Source: Fratercula arctica
Taxonomy: Eukaryota; Chordata; Aves; Charadriiformes; Alcidae
Reading direction: 5' to 3'
NCBI GenBank assembly: GCA_947846985.1
Contig: CANTUZ010000012.1
Span: forward strand, 19,554,135 to 19,618,134
Length of the DNA: 64,000 nucleotides
Part shown: positions 1-64,000 of the stretch, piece by piece
How positions within the stretch are numbered: the first letter of the stretch is position 1
Layout of the letters: every line of letters begins with the position of its first letter
Translations under genes and position numbers: made by a program
Notes under the pieces: model-generated
Databases searched by the model: none
Seen by the model: the letters and a program-made list of their open reading frames with translations, nothing else
Told to the model about the DNA's origin: nothing

Positions 1-1744
1 AGCATGTTAAATACTTTGAATGAAAATTACTGTTTTTTTGTAATGAAAATGATGCCACATGACGCCTTTGTGAATCTTTTGCAAATACGGGGTCGCTGTG
101 AAACACAAGACCTCAAACTTGCCGAGATTATCCCAAGGTAGAATATACTTAAGAAGGTTCCTGGGCAGTTTGAGAGGGCAAAGCTTGCAACCTGAAACGA
201 CCTAGTAACGACCTAGAAAGTAAGTCTAATGAACTTTCCAGACGTTCTTACATTTGTCCACAGAGAGGCAGCACTGGATGACACAGAAGATACATTACGG
301 ATTTCTAGCTGATTCTAGACACGACACAGGTAGCATCCTCATAGTGCCTTCATTAATGAGCTGTCTGTGCTCAGACATACTTCACAATTATTTACATACT
401 GTTGCTTCCCTGGGGACTCAAACGTGAATTGTTTCTTCCTGACAAGTTATACAAAATTATCATATCCTGCAAAATTATCAGGATAATATTAAAATAAATG
501 CATTTCCCTTAGAGGACTAGAATCATCACAAACAAACAAAAATTTCGCATCCTACTTGGATTTGAAGTTTTAGACTAAATTTTCCTCTCAAATACACTAG
601 CATGCAATTAGCAAGATTCAACTTTGGCTGTCCATTGGACAGGGATTACTTGGAAATAAGAAATAACTTGTGATGCTGTGAATCTGGTCAGAATATAACC
701 TCTTCATTAATTTATTTTTTTGCTTCATAGACAGGAATTCTACAGATATTTAAAACAAATTTTCTTTGTTGTTTTGTGAATAGTGAAAGAGAAAGTAAAG
801 CAAGATGAATTGGTATTTTTAGGAGATCGTGTCAGGGACTTGGATTCAGATTAAGCTTGTGACATTAGTGTTAAAACTAGAACTGTTTCAGTCATTTGGC
901 TAATGTGTGCAGCCTGGCAAACAGCAATATTGAAGTTGAACAGTGTGTGTAGTGAGACATGAAATTAGTGAGCTATTACTCTGAGAGGGGCAGTAGTTCT
1001 GTTTTCTCTAACTTGTTAGGAAAACATTTAGAAAATGTAAACACTAACAAGCTATAATTTTCCTTTACTTTTTGAAAAAGCAAGCACATTTTATAAAGGG
1101 CACTACTAAGGTTATTCATTGATAGGAACAGGTGGGAATGTAGTGCTCATCTCTTCTCCATACAGCATCAGTGGTTATTAAATTACCCATCTTCCTGTAC
1201 AGGCATACAAACATTCATTTTGCTAGCTTACAACTTTCTTTCTAGAAATGGAACCAAAAGACCTGTAAAAAAGTAATTATTTGGGGTTGACTCAATATTG
1301 TTTTTTCCAGTTTTCATGAGATGACCCCACTGCATGATTTTCAAAATCATGACATTTTTTTCTTTCCTTCCTTCCTTTCTTTCTTCTTTCTCCTTCCTCC
1401 TCTTCCCATCTCTAAAGAAAGGCAATCTTCTAAATAGAATTGTTCTTTGAGACAGGAAAAAAAAATAAATTATTTGATAAATTGATAATTTTTTTCTGAT
1501 TTTTTCTATATGAAAATTTTGAAATTTGGATGAAAATAGTAATCAAACTTCATTTAAGTGTACAAGCTTTTCCAATACCTCTGAAACTGATTTCCAAATT
1601 CCAGCAATTCTTGCTCCCTTAAAAAAACGTACTCAATTCCTTCAACCTATACTGGCATGGCGAAGTACTTACTTACACACTAATACCTTTTCCAGCACTT
1701 GCCATGAATCTTTTCTACAAAGATTTGTGTCACAGGGACACTAC
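1..1744 (-). other. ABCA4: ABCA4 intron 30 (partial)
   Basis: No match to ABCA4 exon 31 (human RTQRSTEILQDL region) was found on the minus strand, so that exon lies off the left edge. The stretch contains a 53-base pyrimidine tract (1355-1407) and a 19-base palindrome (1333-1351); otherwise it is unremarkable AT-rich sequence. Confidence 0.7.
1333..1407. repeat. Palindrome plus 53-nt polypyrimidine tract
   Basis: CATGATTTT, one base, then AAAATCATG form a perfect inverted repeat (1333-1351). From 1355 to 1407 every plus-strand base is C or T (CTTT/CCTT units), so the gene-sense strand is a pure purine run. Such tracts can form triplex DNA; no function is shown. Confidence 0.8.
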
Positions 1745-56305
<54,561 letters not shown>

Positions 56306-56332
56306 TCTTCTGCATCAACACTTCTGGTTAAC
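56306..56332 (-). other. ABCA4: ABCA4 5' UTR segment with putative splice acceptor
   Basis: On the minus strand the 27 bases before the ATG follow a TTTTGCCACAG/G context whose AG lies at 56333-56334. This resembles a 3' splice site and would make the start-codon exon the second exon, as in ABCA1, where the first exon is non-coding. The alternative is that transcription begins nearby and this is ordinary 5' UTR. Two CAGCTG E-boxes one base apart (56361-56373) and a minus-strand TAATCT (56418-56423, CRX-like core) lie just upstream, but such motifs are common by chance. Confidence 0.4.
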
Positions 56333-59122
56333 CTGTGGCAAAAGATGCATTGCCATTTCTCAGCTGACAGCTGAAACATACCTCAAAATAAAATAACAGC
56401 TTTCTGTTCTTATTTTAAGATTATGTTATCATAGGGATCTGTTCCTTTCATTGTCCGCACCATTTAATTTTGCACTTGATACACTATCATACATGAAAAA
56501 TTGTAGTTTTCCTTTGTTTGGAGGCTGTTTCCTGTGACACATTTATCAGTGCCAAAATGCAATAGAGAGGGAAAAGCATCTCTTTTGAATGAAGAAAAAA
56601 GTCATTAACATGGAATCCAGCTATTAACTTGGTCTTGCAAGTAATGAAAGTAGTTAATTGTTGCATCATTTATCAGATTAAATCTGTGCTTTCAAAATTT
56701 TTTTTCCAAGAAAAGATACAACTGGACATTAGTTTATATAAAACAGTTTTCCATTCAAACACTATAAATGTATATTGATTAACACAGTCTGGAATGGATT
56801 TTGCAAAGGCAAATCCATTTTTTTGCAATTTTATTAAAAAAAATACAGGATCTAATATTTTTATGCTTTTAAATTCAGCAACTCCCACTACATTTTAGTA
56901 GGGATACAACAGAATTTAAACCATTGTATGCTCTGTTTTCTAGGTTCATGACTCATTTTAATCACCATGAATTTTTACCTTCAAAAGGAAAAAGAGAATT
57001 TGACATATAAATCTAAATACCAGATACAGGGACCTGTTAAAAAATAAGCAAATAATTTGATTTTGTTACCTGTATCAACTTCATACTTTATAGCTACCTT
57101 ATGGGACTTAAATGATTGAAGAGTAGTTTCTTCATGGATGGTTAGTAACTGGGAGAGTGTGGAAAAGGAAATGGGAGTTAGATATTGGAAAGCACTTTCT
57201 AATGATAAGAATAGTGAAGTAGTAGAACTGATTGTATGGGAGGGCTGTGGGGCCTCCATTGCTCGAGATTACTCAAACCTCTATCAAGACTTACACGGGT
57301 AAAACTGCTCATGGATTAGATGATTTGTTGAGTCTCTGTTGCCACTATTCTAGAATTTTATTTCTGGAAAATCTGTTAAGTGGAGGAGATTTTGTCTGAT
57401 TTTTAAGAGACGAGGTTTGTAAAACGTCAGAACATTTTGGCCTAATTGTCAAAAAAGCATTAGATAAAAATCAGTAATAATTATTTCGCTATTTCAGAAA
57501 ATCATCTCAGGTGCACATTTAATGAACTGAAAAGGAATATAGACCTCAACCAGGCAGGAGGTGGACAGAGATCTAGCTTCACACTGATGGGATCTGAAGC
57601 CTATTTCAACCCATTGCAGGAGGGAACATTACTGAAGTCTTGACATTGAGACCAAAGAACTGAATACATTCTGTATCAAATTGGCTAAATGCTAGTCTTT
57701 CCAGAGTTTGTCACTGTATTTGTGCAAAAAGGTAGCCAACCATGTAGTAATAGAGGCCAATTTTGCAAGTATAAGTGTCAGAACACTGACATTTCTTTTT
57801 CACAGAACTGATGCTAGAAAACCAATCTAGATTGATTATTTGATTACTAAGCGTACTCAGGAGACAGGAAAGGTTAAATTTAGACACTAATATTGAAAAA
57901 AAAAATTCTCCCTCACTAATTGAAAAGAACAACATCTAGTTCTCATTCAGACATTAACCCAATGCAGGGCACTTCTGAGCAATTAGCTGTTGAAAGTGTT
58001 TAGAATCCAGGAATAAGATTGGCTGAGCATCATCAAGAAAAGACAATACTTATGCAGTTCCACTAGTGGCAGCAGGTTCTGCATGTAAACAGGCTGATGG
58101 CTCATAAGAACATTCTTATGTGGAAAGCTGTCCTGTATTTGGTTGCAGGCAGCTCCCAGCAGTCACCAACTTGCAGCTGCCATTCACGTGGCGTGCCTGC
58201 CTCTCCTCAGGAGGTTCCAGCAAGGTTTTTTTCCACTGAGTTGCCAACTATGGCAGTCAGACAGCTTTCTGGCACTCCTGCATAACCTAGGGCTCTCCAA
58301 CCTGCTGCCATACTGAAGAATGAATCCTGCAGCTGAACAAATGAGGAAGAGCCAGTTTTGTTCCAGCTCCTCTTGCCTTCCTCTAAACCCCAGATGGACA
58401 CTGCAATCTTTCTGCAACAGCTGTGAAAAGAAATTAAAGCCTTCATGTCAAGGCCATACATTTTGTAGTCTGCCAATGGCCTGGCCTCTCCTCTTCCTCC
58501 TGGCTCTTTACTGACCCATCCATCGTTAAAAGTTTCTATCTCAATGAGAGATTCCCTAATAGTACACAGAGTATTAGCTCATGTTTCTACATCTCTCGCT
58601 ATGTATAATATACCTGCACCACCCTGTAACTTTCACTACTATTAGCAAGAAAATTTGTGGTAGGCTAAAACTATATGTAGTAAAGAAGCCAGAACAAATA
58701 AGCTTGGGGAAAAAAAGGGCAGTAAGTAAGGTTATACAGGTTGTGCTTGCTATTTAACCTTTAAGGTTTTCCCATTAAACCTTGAAAGTTACATTTGTTG
58801 ATAGTGATGGGGAGATTCTTATATTCCTTATAAGAGGAGTAACTCAATGACAGACAACCTAATTAGTATGCACAAAGTACCAAAGGAATTGCTCTTTAAG
58901 AATGTGACTACTAGATTGATTTCCAAGATTAAGATTCTGGTGAATGAGTTAGAATTTAGAAGTACTTTTCCTTTTGGCCTAAACCAAACTATTTAAGTTA
59001 TGGCATTAATACATGAAGTGCAATCAACATGTAAAACTTCAAGAAAGATTCTCTGTTGCTTATCAGACACACTTTAGAATCACCTCTAATTTTAGAATGA
59101 ACAAGAATACTTCCCCAGACTA

Positions 59123-59158
59123 CTTCACTAAGAGCTAAACCTTCACTAAGAGCTAAAA
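59123..59158 (+). repeat. 18-bp tandem duplication
   Basis: CTTCACTAAGAGCTAAAC is followed immediately by CTTCACTAAGAGCTAAAA, a two-copy repeat with one mismatch. Confidence 0.9.
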
Positions 59159-61464
59159 GGAAAGAATGGTGCTTTCCTAAATGGAACAGCTTCACAGATG
59201 TGAGCGTTAAAAGTGTATTAACCTTATACTGCTTAGAAATCTGAATTAGACAGGTGAACATGAGACAAAAGCGTAGGAAAAAACCCCCTTAAATAATACA
59301 ATCAGAAGTCACTGGACAGATAAGCCTCAGATTCTGCAGCAGCAAAGAATAAATAAAGAATAATCAGTTTTCAATCCTGAAATATCCTTTCTTATCTGGG
59401 CATTACTCAGACAGACTCACATAGAATTGTGCGGTTAAGATACAAGCTCTACTAATTTAAGTAGACCAAAACACTATAACAAAATAATGGAGTAGGACCG
59501 TGATAAAAGTAGTACCTAGCAATAATGTGTTGAGAACTCCACTTCAGCTCAGGAGGTACGTGAACTTCTGGAGTGATTAGTCATGGTGGAGATCTATCTT
59601 CATTCTTTACAAGCAGCACCCTGCTCACAAAATCAGTGGTGGCTTGAGACAGCTGCATTAGAAAAAGCACAGGCAGTAGAAGTTCACTTTCCAAAAGAGC
59701 AAAGTTTATTAACATAGATATTAACCCCCTCCTAAAACCAGAAAAAGCCCCCACACTTATAAATTGTTCATTCAGTTTTTCATTAAGGAGGTAATGCAAA
59801 TTATGACTGCTACTATTTAGAATGGCATGTGCTTGTTGCCTGAAGACGACATGCTCAAGGAATGTGACTTACTTCCATGGCATATGAAAATCAGTGTTTT
59901 GTTAATTTTCCTTTTGCAGCAACTGATTTCCTTTCCAGGGGGCTTATTGTAAGGACCAACAAAAATAACTTGGTTCTATCACCAGCATACTATTGAAGCG
60001 TGGGAAGACTCTTACAAAGCCCCAACTCAAGAAAATAAAAAATAGCACTTATTACTTTTTTCTTTTTTTTTTTCCCTAGCAGTTAATACTCTAACATGGA
60101 AGAATGACTTGCTGCATACATTCAGAAAGAGAACGCATATATATATATTGTTGACAGAAGACAAGAAAGTGAAATAATTAATTGGTTACATCAGTCATTA
60201 CCGCTAGTTTTAATACACTGTTTAATAAATCTAATAGCAGTTAGCAAAGGGTCCTCTTACCCTGCTTATGCTATATCGATTACACCTTATTATCAAAAGT
60301 TATAGAGAATACCTCTCACCTGAGTATTTTTTTAAGCCATTGTCTTCTGAATTTAGTTGTTACCTACAGTATGTTCCTGCTTTTTCTGAGGAGCCTCAGC
60401 TCCAGTGGTACTGACGTATCACAGCCTTCCTCATTACCATCGGGTTAAGAACAGTGCAACGTGATAATTAATTCTCAAATTCTTTAATATTATCATGACG
60501 AACAAGTGTCACCCTCGGTAACTTTATCAGCAGATTCTTTCAACTGTATGTCTGCTGATACAGCCTTAGGGAAGACAGAAGTCTTTCCCACTACTTCAAA
60601 ACTTAGTTCATGAGATTTTTCAATACTTTCTCTCTGCTCCACTTGTTTCATGAAGGTGGCACAAGTTTTTTATTCTATTAGAGACAGTGTTTTAGAGACC
60701 AGGAATTTCTTCTAGACTTTCTAGACAAATCAGAACTGCAGTAACTGGAGAAGAGGATTTTTTTCACCCTATTCATTTTCACAAATGATTTTGACAAAAT
60801 TCATGTCCTTGCTGTTGCTATGCTTCCCTTGAGAGAGGCCTGGGAAGTTTGTTCTTTTAACATCTGCGTGTGCAGAAATATAAGTAGTTCAGTACATTTA
60901 TTCATGGACCATTGCTCTCCAAGAGCAGAGAGAGTGAAACACAAAAGTAACTTTCACAACATCGCTACAGGAGAAAAAAAATAATTCATTCTTCCCATCT
61001 GATCTTTGATTTTATTTTTTCCTAGAAATTCTAAAACGCCAGCAAGCTGCAAGCTCACATAGAAATACATTAAGCTAAATACAACACGACCTTATATGTG
61101 TTCAGACTCAGACCTCCAGAGATACATTCAGAGACCTTTCCAACAAGCTCTGTCCTACTTCAAATAATATTTACTAAATCAAGTTACTTATTAGTATTAA
61201 ATGGCTCATTTCACACTTCCAACATAAATTGCCCCCAAGTAGCATGGTCAGATCCAGAAGCAAAAAAGCAGTGAGTGAACACTGAATTCTTTATAGATTT
61301 TCACCTGTAAGGGTTGAAAGAGACAGCAAAGCAGCAAGACCTCCCACCAGTGCTCACATCAGGCAAGGGCTCTGTCTAAGCATTATCATAGCTTCCCTCA
61401 CTGCCTCACTGTGACTGTTCTTCTTCCAAGTAGAAGTTGAGCCCCCTCCAGCCTTCATTATTTC

Positions 61465-61487
61465 AAAAAAAAAAAAAAAAAAAAAAA
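61465..61487 (+). repeat. A23 homopolymer
   Basis: 23 consecutive A, with no recognisable element on either side. Confidence 0.9.
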
Positions 61488-64000
61488 GGATGTGGCAGTA
61501 TTTGCCTGTTTCTTTCTCCTTCAAAGGCCTTTGGAGACGTCTTTGAGAATCCTCCACAAAACTTCATTTCACTGAATTTAACAGTCGTTAGGTTTATACC
61601 AGACCACACTGCAGCTCTGACAGCAGAGCACTGCCCTCGGCACACGGCTTCCTTCCCAGTGCCATCTCAGGACCTTCAAGCCTCTGCACAGATTTGCCAC
61701 CTAAACCACTGACTTTAACCTGGCTTCCTTCACAAAGGATGACATGGCAACCTCCTCTTTTACAAGTGGCTTTGATCTAATTTCTGTTGGACATATGTTC
61801 ATACCACAGCTGACACTCACTCTGCTGCAATCTCAACAGAGAAACAAAAGGCTTTATAAAGTCACAGAGGGAAATCCACTCTGATTAATGGCAGTGCAGA
61901 GAAACAGAGAAAACTAGCGCTGCTGCTGCTGCTTGGATGTAGACTGTGTTTAAGCACTACAACTATGTCCAAGGCAATCAGTGAATTTAATAGTTTTATT
62001 CAGCAAACAAACATTTTAACCCTGAGATTCTAAGTCAAGTTATTTTAAGAAAATGGGTCCTTTTTTTGCTGCCCAGATGTACAGCTCTAACAGATTAAAC
62101 TAATCTCTCCTAATTAGATTTTGTACATCACAATTGGATGATGGTAGGATATATTTATTTTCTGTGTTCAACTACATCAGCTGTGCCTGTGACCCATTTT
62201 TGCTTTGTAAAGAGTGGGATCTTTGAAAGTAAACAGAGAAAGCTTATGTGGGGCCTATCAGTTCACATGGGAGGGGAAAACACAGCTCAGTTTATGGAGT
62301 GTACTGCAAAATGTCTCCAGTAGCTCTACCCACAGCTGTCACTATCACTTAGGGATTTCCTAATGATTTGTAGTTTATTGCCAACAGCAGCAAAAAATGA
62401 GGCATTCCATTTATGTATCAAAACACAATGAAACCAATGAGTAGAAATAGAGATTTGATGACAGTTCTTGCATTATGCCTACAACAGATATGTGATAACA
62501 TAAAAGTTCCTTGTGATGTACTTCATGAACACCTACGTGCAATACATAGGGTCATACAGTATGTGTGTTCTGTTATCCCCTCACCTACATATGCCATAGT
62601 TTTAACAGCTGTTTTAAATACCAGCATTTTATTTGTTTTTTTTTATTTCCAGGCTTATTCTTATTCTGACTTTTGACTACAAAGTTAAATCTGGTTAAAT
62701 GCTGTTTGTCCAGCAAATTATAAAAACATCCCTACTAAACTCTCCAGCAACACAAGCAAAGATTTCTCTAAAATTAATAGAATTTAAAAATTACCTGAAA
62801 AGATAGCTTTGAAAATATGCACACTTGTGTATACTGGGTGTGCTCATGGGACAACACTTCTAATTTTCAGGAATAATGCTTTCCAACATCCAGACAATTT
62901 CTTAACTGGTGAGAACATACACCTGTAGAAGAGCACGTCGCTAGACACAGCCTCACTAGAAAACTAACACAATTAATGATAACACAATTTCGCCCAGCCA
63001 GGCTGTAGGAGTGTGCGTATGTATCTTATATAGATAAACAGATACACCTATGCGTTTGTGTAGAGAAAATTACACATACATATATGAGGTTTTCTGAGTT
63101 AAGGTAAGTTTTGCACCCAGCTACCTTAAACAGCTGGGAAAACCCAAGCTGAAGACTTTTAATGCTTCTCCTAATGTGTTCCAGAGGCCTCCTTCCATGA
63201 AATAGATATGGAGGGACCTCAAAGACAAGAATGGTAAGTTCTGGCAAGCTATTTCTTGGAATGGCTGCTAGTAAAAAAATAAAAGGAGACCGAAAGTGAG
63301 GAAACTAGTTACACTACTTGAATAGATGGCAAAGAGCAAGCTGCAAAGAAATGAGTGCACAGAAACTGGTAGAAGCTGTATTATTCACAAAGGTTGCTGA
63401 TATAATGGTTCAAGGGGAGTGCTGATAAATCAGAGAGAATAAGATAAGGTCCAGTGAAATTGCATTTGAAAGGTGTACTTACAGAATCAAAGAAAATCAG
63501 AATAAGACTCTTCCACGCATCAAACACGGGGAAATGTGGCATCTTAAACAGATCCTGTGCAAACCTAGCAGTGTGCTTATCACCCCAACCTGTGGTTAAA
63601 CAAGTACAAAACACACGAAGTGCAAACTCGGATGGCTTGCCTACTTCTGGCATAATCCAGTTTACTTCACACAGACACTCTCTTCTGTCATCCAGCAGTC
63701 GAAGGGCTGAGGCGTGAGGATTTTGCTAGTGTCCACCTTCCTCAAACATTTTACATTTTGGAAGATTTAGGATAGCTTTTCCTTCTACCTGTGAGTTAAA
63801 ACACTTTTCAAGGATCCCACGCATCTCTGAATTAGAAACAGAACTCCCCTCCCTCTACAAAGATAAATCGGCATGCAGATAAAACATTTCATTCAGTAAG
63901 GCTCATCTCCAAAGCATCCTCCTGTGAAACTTGTTTCCATGTTGAGATGTTTATATAAAATAGCATTGTTTGTAAATATCAGATATCCCCCCCCCAAAGT

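Larger units (their letters stand above)
56333..64000. other. Upstream flank of ABCA4, no gene recognised
   Basis: 7.7 kb without a coding region I can identify on either strand. In mammals ARHGAP29 lies upstream on the same strand, but no part of it was recognised here. Contents seen are an 18-bp tandem duplication (59123-59158), an AT dinucleotide run near 60139-60150, an A23 run (61465-61487) and a C9 run at 63987-63995. Any promoter or non-coding first exon of ABCA4 should be here or further right, but I could not locate it. Confidence 0.6.

Noticed and set aside
1..1744. Exon 31 of ABCA4
   Set aside because: I scanned the minus strand for the expected peptide with splice borders and found none; the intron simply continues past the edge.
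56333..64000. Possible 3' end of ARHGAP29, the mammalian upstream neighbour
   Set aside because: No RhoGAP, F-BAR or C1-domain-like peptide was seen on either strand. The neighbour probably lies further right.

Overview
The window is vertebrate nuclear DNA, most likely from a bird. It holds the 5' three-fifths of one large spliced gene, ABCA4, on the minus strand. ABCA4 is the photoreceptor disc-rim retinoid/phospholipid importer (Rim protein). The avian call rests on several CR1 LINE 3' ends, including a typical copy at about 24955-25410, and on generally short introns. I cannot name the species.

I placed 30 coding exons by translating the minus strand, requiring AG/GT borders and correct phase, and comparing with the human ABCA4 exon series as I remember it. 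Exon 1 (ATG at 56303-56305) is at the right and exon 30 (1745-1934) at the left. Positions 1-1744 are the start of intron 30, and the remaining exons (second transmembrane domain and second nucleotide-binding domain) lie off the left edge. The joined exons give 4,662 coding bases, or 1,554 codons, with no frameshift or stop. 22 of the 30 exons have the remembered human length. The other eight differ by multiples of three: exons 8 (-3), 17 (+33), 18 (+135), 19 (+3), 23 (-6), 24 (-18), 27 (-24) and 30 (+3).

In protein order, exons 1-2 encode a cytosolic start and TM1. Exons 2-13 encode the large exocytoplasmic domain 1. Exons 13-17 encode the rest of transmembrane domain 1. Exons 17-19 encode a greatly enlarged charged linker. 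Exons 19-23 encode nucleotide-binding domain 1, complete from Walker A to the H-loop. Exons 23-27 encode the regulatory region and a variable linker. Exons 27-30 encode TM7 and the start of exocytoplasmic domain 2. Nothing suggests a pseudogene.

The introns contain CR1 fragments in both orientations, probable old SINE remnants, homopolymer and AT-rich runs, and a few structured or G-rich tracts. The 7.7 kb upstream of exon 1 shows no gene I recognise. A good splice acceptor just before the start codon suggests that the true promoter and a non-coding first exon lie further upstream.

The most interesting signal is exon 18, 2.5 times the human length. It adds a Lys/Glu-rich insert between transmembrane domain 1 and nucleotide-binding domain 1 and contains a second in-phase donor. 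I found no wholly new system such as a mobile defence island, CRISPR array or viral insertion.
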